This document shows positions 10,504 to 22,840 of a stretch of 64,000 bases of DNA, piece after piece; the first letter of the stretch is position 1, and each line of letters starts with the position of its first letter. The stretch comes from Clavelina lepadiformis. Taxonomy: Eukaryota > Chordata > Ascidiacea > Aplousobranchia > Clavelinidae. Location: contig NC_135242.1 in assembly GCF_947623445.1 (NCBI RefSeq), positions 20,956,001 to 21,020,000 of the forward strand. The letters are read 5' to 3'. The position numbers and the translations under genes were made by a program. A model generated the notes under the pieces. The model made no database searches. It saw only the letters and a list, made by a program, of their open reading frames with translations, and had not been told where the DNA came from.

Positions 10504-11377
10504 ATGAATACTGGTTACAAAATGCCTCTAGTTGGATTAGGTACATTTCGTCTTCGTGAGAAAACCTATGAGACCATAAAACTAGCTCTTAAACTGGGCT
10601 ATAAGCTCTTCGACACGGCGCAAAGTTACAGCGGTGAAACACGACTGATGGATTTTGAAATTTCTGTTTTGGTTTTGGTTTTGGTGCATGCTTTTATACC
10701 AGAGGAGCACTGTGGACCATATGATAAAACTTGCAAATCAAGTCCCTGGATATGCTGGCGAGCTCTTGAGGAGTTACAGTTAAAAGGCTTGATCAGGAGT
10801 ATTGGTGTAAGCAATATTGATTCAGACACTCTTAAGTTTCTTGTAGGACATTTTAGCAAAAGCAGTGTGAGCGTTGTTCAAAACTGGTTTGATCCCTTTC
10901 ACCAAGACAGAGCAGTGAGAGAAACATGCCAAGAAAATAACATTACCTACATGGGTTATAGGTGAGATAATACTTTTTAAATAATCACGGTATTTATAAG
11001 TTGCGCTTAAGTAAAAAGAGTTATTTTGCAGCTCACTTGGAACACTCTGGATAGAAATAGAAGGTGGCTATGACGTAAACCCGGTCTTGGAACGTAAGGA
11101 TGTTGTTGAAAGTGCAATGTATTCGCTTTTGCCCACAACATCAGCAGTGCTGCGCTGGGCTATTTCACGTAACGTGGTGGTCATACCAAGTACAACTAAT
11201 GAAGACCATCTGCAAAAGAATCTTGAAACACGAAAGCAAAATGTGGATTCTTACTCGTCCCAATTAATTGACTCTTTAGATGGTTTGTTGGGTGACCCAG
11301 AAAAAGAAGACTGGGCGAAGCCAAGTATATCTTTTGAGAAACAAAGAAAAGTAAAACAATCCAAAGATGAGCTGTAG
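10504..11377 (+). CDS. AKR-A, partial aldo-keto reductase with C-terminal KDEL
   Basis: Exons 10504-10961 and 11032-11377 (phase 2) give 267 residues. AKR hallmarks are GLGTFRL (~11-17), Asp37 and Tyr42 of the catalytic tetrad (FDTAQSY), His62 (LVHAF), GVSNID, and the cofactor-site IPSTT near the C-terminus. Only 20 residues separate Tyr and His, against about 60 in the family, so the stretch carrying the catalytic Lys is missing from the DNA. The protein ends SKDEL, an ER-retrieval signal. The 5' part (signal peptide and N-terminal region seen in AKR-B) is absent: homology starts at about 10492 where the claudin block ends. It is probably a fragment or inactive gene; expression from the block-edge promoter is possible. 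Confidence 0.6.
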
Positions 11378-11446
11378 ACTTGCAAGCTTAAATACCTCAA
11401 AACCGGTACCTTTTACCGGAAGAAACTTCTCTTGATCACTTGAGTC

Positions 11447-11651
11447 ATTTTTGAAAACATACTTGTTAAAATTATAAAATAATCACGTGAAAAGTGCCGG
11501 AACTGACTAACGTTTCTTGAAACAAGTAATTCCAAAATAAATAAATTAATAAATATTTGAAATAAAGTACCGACGGTACCGGTATCGATACTAAAAAGAG
11601 ACCGCAGTGCAGTAATTCGGTACTATAGTACCGCGGTACTGCCCACATATG
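11447..11651. mobile_element. hAT element remnant (right part)
   Basis: Copy of the right part of the element at 31517-32018, with the same GTACCGGTACC-rich interior and the terminus GGGCAGTACC... read from the right. The left part is missing; the AKR-A 3' flank joins it at about 11447, inside the element. Confidence 0.7.
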
Positions 11652-11743
11652 CCTACGGCCTACATTTATAAGCTATGACAGCCAAAACACTTCGACAAGG
11701 TTGCTTAAAAATGTAGCTAGCTAAAAGTCAGACAACTTCTTAC

Positions 11744-13594
11744 TCGTTGAAATCCACAGCAGTTTTCAATTTGCCAAACTCTTCTTTCGTTTCCCAAGCG
11801 ATCATTGTTTGAATATTTTTCACGAATTGATTTGGCTTTATAACCACATCTTCGAAGTCATAATCGAGTTTTGGATTAGACTTGTCCACAATGTAATCTG
11901 GGTAGGCCAATAGTGTCCACACGAATTCGAGTTTCTCGACTGCTTTGTTTCTTGTTTGTTGGTCGATCCACTTGTAAGTGGCTAGCATTTTACGAAATGT
12001 TTTCCGCAGATTTTCGACCATTTTCTCAACCTTTGCGTAAAAATTTATCAGCCGAAACTTATGCAGTAGGTATACATTATCAAAACATCAGTATAGGTCT
12101 AGTTAATAGGCAAACTTACCATATTCTTCTTAGTTTTAGAAAAAGTTTCTGATACAAAAAGGGAAGCGACTGGCATTTGAAAATATTTCTCCGTGTCTTC
12201 TATGCAGTATTTCCATCGCGCCGACACGGCCGTTATACCATACAAAGCTTTTCTGAACGGTTGGCGTGTCTCCCTTAGGTCCGAGCTCATGTAGATTACC
12301 CTGGATTGAAGAACGCTCCATATGAGGTAGTTTTGAATTAATCTGCAATAAAAGATTCACTATATTGCAATGAAAGATGTACTGTATTAATACTGTCTTG
12401 AATTAGTGTACTATAGTCGCTGCATGATTGTTGTAAGTTTCTGTCAACGTATAAGGAAAAAATGGCTGGTTGTTTTAATCATGATGTCTTTATTTCGTCA
12501 CTACTGTCTAATTTGTAGTAACGCTTAAAAGTTTTTTTATAAGTTATGCTGCTTTGGTTGCCCTAAATTTCCTTTTGGATCCTCATTGGGATAGCCCTTT
12601 ATACGGAAACAAAACCATGCCTGACGTAGAGTGGAGACCGTTGAACAGTGAACAGATGTATGGCCCACTAGTAATCTTAAAAGAGAAATAATCAAAAAAG
12701 TCAATTAATATATAAGGCAAATACCCAGCCTCGGTGTTTAACTTACTCGTATTTTCCATTTATGATCCCAACAAAGTTGTTCAAGTAGTTCACGTTGTGA
12801 ACTTCAATCTTTTCATCGGCGTCCACCGTAATAGCCGTTGCAGACATTACTGCGTTGACGTAATCCGTCCAGTTTAGACCAGGAATCTCGTTCGCAAGTT
12901 CTTGTAACGAGATCTTGCCGCTAGTAATATTTAGAGTTTCGTTTTTTAGTTCGATTGCTCGTGCAATATCGGTTTCTAACTGGACAATCTGTGAATAAAA
13001 CCTGAGCTTGTATAATCGCTTATAATTTAATTTGTCGATATGGAATTTTCTTTTCACTTTAAATAGGCCATACATGAATTAGTCGGGCGGACTTCGACGT
13101 TTTTGTTTGACATTGATATGTTTCGTTATTCAAGATTAATACACACCTGATCAACAACAGATTCGGTTGTGTCAGAATTTGCCTTGTCACCAGCAACCAT
13201 TGTGATAAAGTCAGACATAAACTTGCGATAAGCAGGAAGCATTGTTTGCCTTAAACCATCGTTCAAATAGAAGTCGCGACCGGGTAGTCCTAGTTTAGGC
13301 TGACTTATCTATGATTGTTGTTTTGCATTTATAAGATTACCTTGTACAAAGCTAATTCGGAACGCAACAGCTTCTTATTACAAGTTACCTTGAAAATGTT
13401 TGCGCTAGAATTTTCGTGATCTGACGAAACCCACGCCAATAAGATTGCTGTACTGCCAAAACTAGAAGTGAATGCGCCTAACGTTTTTTCCAAGTTAAAT
13501 GAATCTCTATCAAAAGAATCACCGATCACCGGCCAACCTCCCATTTGCTTGATGAGCTCCAGTACTGGTTCCACACCGAGGGAATCGAGTTTTG
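11744..13594 (-). pseudogene. M13-A, five-exon fragment of the LU-M13 gene
   Basis: Exons 13594-13389, 13308-13147, 12988-12747, 12342-12120 and 12030-11744 correspond one-to-one, with identical lengths, to exons 7-11 of the gene at 29981-37596. They encode the middle of the M13 N-terminal lobe (GGWPVIG; KYCIEDTEK; AYPDYIVDK). Reading frames are intact, but all upstream exons and all zinc-site exons are absent, and the first exon's acceptor AG is AA here (AG in the parent copy). Homology covers 11447-13794 and stops just after a donor site. A short transcript cannot be excluded, but no functional peptidase can result. Confidence 0.8.
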
Positions 13595-13794
13595 TTAAAT
13601 GTTGTAGATATTTTTGTGTGTTGCACTTTAAAAAGTATTTGTTGAGAGACATTTTGCAACAACTGTTACTAAGGTTTAAGTACCAAAGAAGGAACAAGTA
13701 AGCTATAAGACCTGCGTGGCAGCGCTAAATGTATATGGTACTTATGATCTTTATACGGAATGTTTTAAACCATTTTGTCTTTATGCTTACTTGT

Positions 13795-14547
13795 CCATCC
13801 ACTATCATTATAACCTTACACCTTTTTACTTGTAGATGTTAAGCTCCCACCTTGCTTGGGTTAAGCTACGTTTGTCCTTAATTGCAGGTGAAAATTGTTT
13901 TCTGACCTATTGTGCCATAACAATTGGCATCGTTTTGCGCCTCCTTTTTTAAGCATTTTGTTTTTCATCAAAAGCGTGGTGGCGACGAAAATTTTTCAGG
14001 AATGGTAAACAATACCTTAACGATTACATTTTGCAGTAAGCAGTAAAGCCTTATGGTAATTAATACTGCTACCTAGACTAATTTTAAATTTTCTACGAAG
14101 TCGCTGGCTCGCTAGGACATTGCCAGAATATTGTACAAAACCAAGCCATGCTTTCTAGCAATTAGGTGAACATGAAGTTAGTTACCGGCCCACCAGGTAA
14201 GTCTATTAAGCGACTCATTTAAAACGTGACTTCTGTTAGACCTACTAAGCCTATTCTGTAGCCTAATATTCTCATACTAATAACTTCATAATCATGTTCT
14301 TATTTAGGCTATTGTACTGCATCGAAGTAACGGGGAAATCCCGAAGCTGATTCTTTGATGTCTGCTACGTTCACTTGAAGACGCTGTTTTCCTATCATTT
14401 GCTTCCGGGTATCGTGGGAAAACAATAAAAATAAGTGCTACTTATAATTTTTAATTTTATTTTAGTCTGCTTTAAACCTATTTTACATAACTTTTAACTT
14501 TCACATTATCTTGAGTATCTGTACGCAAACCACAGACTGATAAGTAG
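13795..14547. other. Intergenic, no gene seen
   Basis: Unique AT-rich spacer between the M13-A fragment and claudin block copy B. Nothing recognisable was found. Confidence 0.35.
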
Positions 14548-14559
14548 TTTTTCAGGATA

Positions 14560-16046
14560 AATCAAAAGGTAATAAATGTGCCAGTTATAAATGCGTTTAC
14601 GCTGTCACCGTAGATAAGTTAAAGCTAGATGTGGTATGTTGTCCTGTATTTTATGACAGAACGATAAAACTTACTCATTGGATATCCATTGTACAGAAAT
14701 ATTTCACATCGCTGTTTTCAACTCCCGTTTTTTGGCATTGTGGAAAACAAGCAATAGGATGTTTCAAAGGTTTACCGACATTTAGTAACGTGGCTGTTAA
14801 TCACGCAGAGTAGTAAACACACAGTCATTTCAAAACTTGGACATTTTATCACAAAAGTAAAGAGCAATCACAAATATCCTTGTGATAAAAACGCAGCTTT
14901 GAAAAATTAAAAAATATATAACTATTTTTAGCATAATATTTTTGAATCAACAAATATAATAGTAGTTTATTACAATAACTGCCGGAAACAACCACCACTA
15001 AACGGCAGACATCATGTTTTGAAACAGCCTGTTCAGTTATGTAGGCCTATAGGCTAGGCTACCTCCTGATGGCCTTTGCTATGTCGTGATGTCGTCATGT
15101 AATTAACGGGAAGGGTCTATAATTGTTATGTTATTAATATTTCAAGTATACCGACATTTTTAAAGCTGTTATGTTATGTCATAAAAAACTTGTAGAAATC
15201 TATATGTTGACTTATTGAAATGCCCAATTGTACGTAGGCTAACAAACTTTTTTGGCATTTTGCGCAAATTGACAAACATTTTACATTAATAGGCTTAGGC
15301 TATATGTTTAGATTTTGTTGCTGTTTGCGTGTTATATTGCAGTATAATCAGTATAATTTGGCTTATGTTAACCTATAACAACTAAATGCTCAGCTATTGT
15401 AAATCCAAAATCTTTATTTTGCTTAGGCTAAATAAAAGCCTTAAAAGGCATCCCTTGTCCTACAAACAATATTTTGCATAGCTACAAGCGATTGTAGTAA
15501 ACATATGTTCTTCTTTTCGATAAGCTTGGGAATTAAGGTAACCGAAGCCAAATGTAGGCATTTCATACCGTTTAACACTTTAAATATTCCAACTGGAGAA
15601 AATGTATAGTAATAATGGATCGCAAACAGCTTATTTTTATTTAAATACAGTAAATAAAATCATGTTATAGCACTTCATATGCAAGCCTGTAGTGGGGCTA
15701 CTTAAAAAATGAAACTGAAAGTTTTTGAAAACGTAACCTATTGCAACATTTGATGTCACATTACGACATAGAAACTGGATTATTATTAAAAAACTAATAG
15801 AAGCCCATGGTCAAATGGCTTGTATAATTTTTATATAGCTATATAGCCTGCCATATAGTTTTACCCATATTATAGTTAGTGTTTTAAGCTGCATCAATTG
15901 AATTGATATGTCAATTGAGCTAAACTGTATCAAGCGCTGCGATAAAGTATGCAAACTAATTTCCGGGCATGCAAAGGAAAGTGTAATCATAGGAAAACAA
16001 CAGTACAGTAAACGCGAGTAAACCAGCTCATAAGAATAGTCTTCCT
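14560..16046. other. Intergenic, counterpart of 1.4-3.5 kb
   Basis: Diverged copy of the CL1a 3' flank. Part of the ATTTAATCACG-type array remains at 14778-14850. No gene is seen. Confidence 0.4.
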
Positions 16047-16840
16047 TTAAATAAGTTTCACTGAAATGAAGCCTGAGATGCTTGCAACCAGAGCCAGGCC
16101 ACACGTGATCCAAGCAAAAATGAAACTAGAACCGTAATGATCGGCTGGTGCCTTGGTCATATCCGTAAGTACACTGATCGCTAATGTGGCACATATTCCT
16201 GGAAAAAGTTGTTTTGCTTTGTTTTTGAGAAGCAACGTTTTTTGCAGAAAACAGAGCAATTTAAACTTGTTTTAAACGGGCAATATGTCACCTCCTATCA
16301 ATTGAAAGTATGCTGCAATTAACCCGGCATTCTTCCCAGGATTTAGTCGAAAACGAATCATGGCAAGATTTCCAATAAAGACCAAAATTAACGCAGTTAT
16401 AAGAAATATTCCAACAGTAGTCAGATCAGAAGATGTATCTGGCAAAAGCAGTACAGCGTTAAACTTACAAAAATATTTCTTGTATAATTACACCAGTCTT
16501 AGTCTGCAGCAAACTTAATCAGTCAATGCAAATCCAAATAAGCATAAACCATAAACAAACATTTTATTCTTAAACATACAATTCTTTTATATGATGTTTA
16601 GGCTACTGCAAATTATCTTACGCCATAAAATTTTATTGATCTTCCGACCATCAAGTTTTACCAAATTTTACCTATAAAATCTTTACAACCGGAGCCAAAG
16701 CAACCCGCAAACAGTCTAATGGTGTTCAAGCCCTTTGCGTACAGCCACGAGTTCACGACTATCGAGGTTATGCCCGTACATAATGCTAGGCAACCGCAAG
16801 CAATACTGACATATTGAAACAATTGCACTAAAGATATCAT
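16047..16840 (-). CDS. CL1b, PMP22/claudin-like four-pass membrane protein
   Basis: Exons 16840-16672, 16438-16292 and 16198-16047 have the same lengths as CL1a (169, 147, 152 nt) and give 155 residues. Substitutions are scattered (for example SLAL to CLAL, EDFTG to KDFIG, ITGG to ITCG), all in frame, and splice sites are kept. The loop retains NSWLYAKG and AGCFGSGC. An intact frame with amino-acid changes fits a functional, diverging paralogue. Confidence 0.8.
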
Positions 16841-19236
16841 GTTTGTACGTCTGCTACCTAAATAAAATCATAGAGTTACATATAGATCTGCCTGTTTTGG
16901 GAGCAATTGTCGAGTTCCGTTTCATAGAATTTCAATTTTTTAACCTTTAAAAACGTTCAAGCTGCCAGCATAATAACTGCAACTTTCTACCACTGATTCC
17001 TTAGCTGCCTATTTTACTTTGTTTCTTAAGCTTGCAGCCAATGCGGAAGTGAACAAGTTTTAATAAAAGTTGTTGACTTGATAAGAAAACACTCTGCGTG
17101 TTACTTTATCAGTCTTTATTATAACTGATACGTAAATTAGACCGGAATTATTTTTAGAAGTATACCGACCCGGTCGATTTGAAACCTTATTGAATCAAAA
17201 AGTTTAGAAAATGTTTCTGTAAGTTCTGCATACATTCAAACTAGACACACACACCTGCACTACACACACCTACACTACACACGCATGCTCCTTACGCGAT
17301 GACTTAATTAATCTGAGTTAGATTTGAATATATGCTGCATGGTGAAGCTAAACAGCAAAGAAAGGGCGTTTATCAGTATTTTGCGACTATCAAAAGTTAG
17401 ACCTTTAATTCGAAAAGGTGTAGACCAATTTCTCAAAGATCATGCTTGTTGTCCTCTAATATTACTAGCTGGGTCTGGTCGCCTAATATTGTTCGCTTGC
17501 GTTAGTGCGTTCGGACAATGTATGCAGCAAAATTCCGGAAATGTTTGTCGTTTAACAATAAGGATCCACTTTCGTCGCAATTGTCCTTTTTTGAATATTC
17601 TTTATACACTTTCGGGTGCTGCATAAGAAATGCATCGTCACTTATCGATTGGTGCAGACCGCATATGTTTTCACATTGAAACCAGTTTAATTCATGAATA
17701 TGAACGAATGTTACAGAGTGTCATATAAAATTTCCTACCAACCTTCTTACTTCTAAAAGCCACAGTATGAATTCTTAACTGTCATATTTTTTAAAATACC
17801 GCACGTCATTAAAGTTTTTTCTTTATTTCGCGGGAGACTTTCTTTTGTGATCGAGTTGTCCCTAAGCTTTTGCGTCATCCATACGTGGAAGTGACACAAA
17901 TATACGCAATAATCGGGTCCAAACTAGGGAACAAAAAAGACTGAATTTTTTACTGCAAGAGATTAAGCGTAATAGCTGTTAAATTGTATACCGCGATCCA
18001 TGAAATATAAGCGTGGCTAAATACACTCTATAGCCCTGATGCGCCAGTCGCCGGTAGGCGAAAGAGCTTCGCTGCGGTCGCAAGGTGGTTGCCGTTAAGG
18101 TTTTTACAATTCAGGGCGGTTACCCGCAAGTTAACAATTGTTGCCGCGTGGTGGACGCTGGTGTCCGTATTAGAATCATTATAGGTTTTAATTATGACAT
18201 GAGTGCGTTAACTTTTGTTAAAAACAATGACATCGGTTACTTTATGTTTATTTCACAATGACAAAACCACGAAATTAAATAAGGTCAAACGTTGTCTCCT
18301 TCCTTTTATTACGTAGTGACACATTTGTAGCCTAATCACAAAGATTATAATTAAAGAAAGAGCAACAAAGACCAAGTCAAAAGACAAGCATGCAGTTGTT
18401 GGTGCTAAAGGTCGGACGTTGTCTCTCTCCTTTTGCCGGCTGAAAAAATGCCCGGGTAGGGCTCTAATACACACGTTACTTCAAGTTAATTGTCTGTCTG
18501 CAAAGTATGAGACAGCTATTGGCCTACACATCTTACCAAAGTGCCTTACTGTCACTGATTTAAGCGGGCCGAACAATACCCCTAGCTGGCCCTCAGACCT
18601 AAGGTTTGACATGTAATAGGCCTATAACTTGTCAAAACGTCAGTTGCATAAAGAAATGATCTTCTTAGCGAAGATAAATAAAATGAATATCAAGTTAATA
18701 TCAGCGGAGATGTTGGCTTGCTGTCACTGTGTTTCTGCTTCGCTTTATTCCTGATGAATGTGTCATTTCAAATACGATTTATGCAAATACTTTATTAGTA
18801 TATATCCATATACAAACAGCATAGGTCACGGTAGTATAGCTGTGCTATGGCCATCTGGTAATATTACATGCATCTCTATAGGCTGTATTACCATATTGAG
18901 ATAAATGACGCACTTGCCTTCGTAAATATTCTGGAATTTTGGCACAAAACTTTTTTGGTGTTAAACTACAATTAACAACATATGTAACCTGAGACGTACG
19001 TGATATATTTGCCTTTGTAAAAACTTTACTCTGGGCTACGGCCTTGCATAAGCTAATACAGTATATAACCTCAACCGGCAGAAACGCATAGGAACTAAGC
19101 TATAGAACAGATTACCGGTACAAGAAATCATAATGAAAAATAACATGCATTACGAACAATAAAATACAAGTATAATTTTCAAATTATCAAATTATATAAG
19201 TATCTATAAAACAAGGTATGAAAAGAGATGTTGGAC
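16841..19236. other. Intergenic, counterpart of 4.3-6.9 kb
   Basis: No gene was recognised. A segment of about 180 bp at 18527-18708 is absent from copy A; no clear terminal repeats were seen in it. Confidence 0.4.
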
Positions 19237-20025
19237 TTAAGCGAGTCTTAAAGAAGCACAACCTATGCCGCTTGCAAGTAAAGCAAAAACGCTGGTAATC
19301 CAAGCCAGGACGAAGCCAGTGCTATAAGTTTCGTCGAGTGCACTCGACTCTCCGGCGTATATAGTCGTCCCCATTATTGCCAATATACCTAAAAAAAGAT
19401 TGTGCAGATCACTCAAGTTATAAAAGCTACATTAACAATAATGTTTCCAAATAACACAGCTCAAACTATAGCCTACATAACGTGTGCAACAATCGCACCA
19501 TACCTCCCAATAGTAGCAGGGCAATAGCAGTTTTTGAACCTGTTTCTGCTGGTATTTAAACTGGAAAACGGTCATGGCGATATTTCCAGCAAAAATCGCA
19601 ATCACACTTATAACGAGAAAAGCTCTGGTTGCCATCAACCAGGCAGGAGCATCTAAAACATAATCAAAATTGTTAGATTTGTGATCTTTCGATTGCTAGT
19701 TCTTGTTCAATGACCCATAAAATTATTTACGTATAGTATAAGACAAATGATAATAAACCAAAAAATTATATCACCATATCAGACCATATCCTAATTAATA
19801 AACCATAAACTACAAAAAAGTTTTTCTAGATTATTAGGAATTCTTACTCGAAATATTCAAGCAAACAGTGCGAGTGCAAATTTTGAACAAACCAATGCTG
19901 ACAGGGCCAACATTTGTTACCAACACCCAGTTGTTTGCAGCCAGTGAGCTTATTCCTATGATAAATGCCAGCCATCCAAAAACCAGCACGCCTATAACTC
20001 GTAGCTCTGATGCATTAACAGCCAT
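19237..20025 (-). pseudogene. CL2b, frameshifted copy of CL2
   Basis: Exons 20025-19848, 19652-19504 and 19388-19237 parallel CL2a. Exon 1 has three extra codons in the first loop (LVTNVGPVS) and keeps GLFKIC and RTVC. Exon 2 is 149 nt instead of 150: one base is missing in the run near 19531-19535 (copy A reads CAGTTTGTTGAAC, copy B CAGTTTTTGAAC), so TM3/TM4 in exon 3 fall out of frame. Exon 3 is otherwise open in its old frame. This is a recent pseudogene, an assembly error or a truncated product; the loss of two membrane segments argues for a pseudogene. Confidence 0.7.
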
Positions 20026-20043
20026 GGTGTTTTTCCTACTCAA

Positions 20044-21420
20044 TTTGAAAAACCTACCAAGTAAATAAAATGCTAAAACATTTATAATGAATTTTTTACA
20101 GAAATCTGCATTTGTTGACGTGTCGGAATTTTTTAGTACCTCTATTCCTCCAAGTGTTTATCCAGTATAGGCAAATTGTTTAGTAAATAACAAAGTAAAC
20201 TAATAATTAAGACAAACTAAATAAAGTTCATCAACTCTAAAAGAAACTTATAAGTTATAACATAAAATCTGCTATGTAAGGTTATGTGTCCAAACTTAGG
20301 AAACTAAAGGCCAGGTTACTGTAGCTCGCGCTATAACAAAGTTTCTTATAAATATTGATTAATGGAGATGGCATAGGTCACTCTGACACTTAGAACATCT
20401 GAGTTGTTTTTCCATCTGTATGGAAGTTGGTCAGCCAACTGTTAACTATTGCTAAACTTTACAGGGCATTGCAACACCATAAACAATTGTCTGACGTTGA
20501 CTGACAAATAAGGCTAAATCGGATTGCAACCTACATACTATTGTGAATGTGCTCTTTTTTCCTGGAAACGTTTGGCAAAACATTTACGCCAACCACTCAA
20601 TCTATTGGACTAAAAAAGTTTCATTACTTACTCGTGCTATATGTTGATAATGAATGTGTTGAAGAAACTTTCTCTTGCTATTGTTTTTATTGTAATCAAA
20701 GACATGGGCGTTGTTTTCTTTCTAGTCAGCATCGTAACAAACAGATGCGTGAGGTTGAAGAGAAAAAATAGTGGCTAGTTAAAACACGTTTGACAATGGA
20801 AAGCATATTGATTACATTTTGTGTTTTACAACAGTATTTAGAGGAACTTTAACGTCCATTAAGCTCCAAAAGGAATGCTCAATCTGTCCGTTGTGCTTAT
20901 ACGGTGTCATTTAATGTTTGAAGCAAATTAGCTTGTGGCATTATGTTTTACTCCGTTCTGGTATTAACACTTTGGTATATGGCTTTGACGAGCTCTAAAT
21001 CGAGTGCTTGGATTTTCGCTTGAATTAACTGTTACGTATTTTACCAGTTTTGGAATAATTTTGCTTGCACGCCCAGCCAGCACTAGGTGGCGGGTATATT
21101 TGCACCGCTCACCTTGTCATTTCGGATGAATTCTTTCAAATCTTGTTTGCAATGTTTTAATTTTTTAGGATGGCGCAGTTATACGAACTGATTAAACCAC
21201 GTATAGTAATATTGCTACGTTAACAGCAACCGCTTAATCGTATGCACTTTTTCATAGATCAGCTACAAACACATAATGTAGAATAGAAAATAGTTGTTCT
21301 ATAGCAACGAAACATTAAGTAAAAGTGGCCATCTCAAACGAAAAATAAAACAAACAATGAAACACAATTATAACGAGAAGCTCCATATATTGACAATATG
21401 AGTCAAACTTTTTTATTGTT
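20044..21420. other. Intergenic, counterpart of 7.7-9.05 kb
   Basis: No gene is seen. The switch to near-identity with copy A falls near 20960. Confidence 0.45.
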
Positions 21421-21436
21421 TGAAAACTTGTTTAGT

Positions 21437-22481
21437 TCAAGCGTGTTTCAATGAAGCAAAGCCTAAGATGCTTGCAAGCAGAGCCAAACCACAGGTAACC
21501 CAAGCCAAGATGAAGCCAGAGCCATAATAATCAGCTGGTAGATCCACTTTTCCAGTGTAAATGGCTGTTGCTATTATTGCTAGGGCACCTAAAAATATAG
21601 AAATCGTTTCAAAAAGAATGCGTGAAAAAAACTATAAATAGGAATAATTCTACGCCGTAATGAAATGCAAGAGTTAGGATATGGTGAAGTATAAATAAAG
21701 CTGGAATATTTCCACAAAATATACGGGGGAAAAAATGAAATTTGGACTCAATTCACCTATTTCACTTTGACGTGATGTTGTCGTTGAAATTAACGCTCAA
21801 CATACGCAGCCCGATCCACGGTTTAAACTATAAGCAGTTTAAAAACGCAACAAACCATTACCTCCTAACAGTAGCAAGACAGCAGCAATTTGTCCGACAC
21901 GTTTCTGGCATTTAACCCGGAAAGCAATCATGGCGATGTTTCCAGCAAAAATCGAGATTACGCCCATTATGAGGAACGCCCTGGTGGCCATCAGAAAGCT
22001 GGGCGGGTCTAAAACAATAATAGTTTCCTTTTTTTTGTAATTTTTTTTATGGCAACGTTATCAAATGATTATGCGTATAGGGCTAGTGGCATTGCAACGG
22101 CAATCTATATTGTATTTTACTTATACAACGATTAGGGTTTAAATGTAAAGCAAAGCGGATAAGTTTAGTTAGGGATGCAGAATGCCATCATCAAAAGAAG
22201 TGCAGAACTCCATCAAAGTAATAAGCTCTTGTATCTTTCCCATACATAACTACATACGGTCTTGGTAGTGCGTTAACTGCCAGATGAGTTAACATCAGTT
22301 ATTTTAACGCCTTACCGGAAATATAAAAGCAAACAGTGGGAAGGCAAGTCTTGAACAGGCCACTGCGGCCAAAAAGACCTTGATCTACCCAAGTATGTAC
22401 GGCCAGCGAGGCTATTCCCAGAGACATTGCCACCCATCCACAAACCATGCTGGATATTTGAAGCGTCGTTGCGAGAGCCAT
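21437..22481 (-). CDS. CL3b, PMP22/claudin-like four-pass membrane protein
   Basis: Exons 22481-22316, 22008-21862 and 21588-21437 sit at a constant offset of 12357 bp from CL3a and give 154 residues. I found a single amino-acid change in exon 1 (LRIS to LQIS). Splice sites, the GLFKTCLPTVC loop and four membrane segments are kept. Near-identity extends through introns, so it reflects recent duplication or gene conversion, not selection on the protein alone. Confidence 0.83.
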
Positions 22482-22808
22482 GGTGGGTTTTTTAAATACA
22501 AGAAACCTATGCAAGGTAATAAATTTGTTTTTACCTATATTTGAAGATAGGTTAGGCCTACGCGTTAAGAACCTTCAGTCTTTTTATTGGTTTTCAATTG
22601 CGTGAAGTTCGTTGCGAATAGTACAATGCGATGGTATACAGCACTGCTCTATGCAGCACTATAACACCTTATCACCTAAGTCCTGACTTTGCGATTAATT
22701 CTAACTCATCACTGAAGTAATCGACATAACACCACTATTTACAACGGTTTCAATCGATCAAGAGTTTCTCACAAATGAACCGCTGCTGATAACTCTCACA
22801 GCAAATGA

Positions 22809-22817
22809 TATATAAAA
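22809..22817 (+). promoter_or_regulatory. Candidate TATA box (plus strand)
   Basis: Same TATATAAAA as at 10450, 24 bp before an ATG at 22841 that opens a signal-peptide-like frame. Confidence 0.35.
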
Positions 22818-22840
22818 CAGCCCTATGCAGTTCCGCAAAC

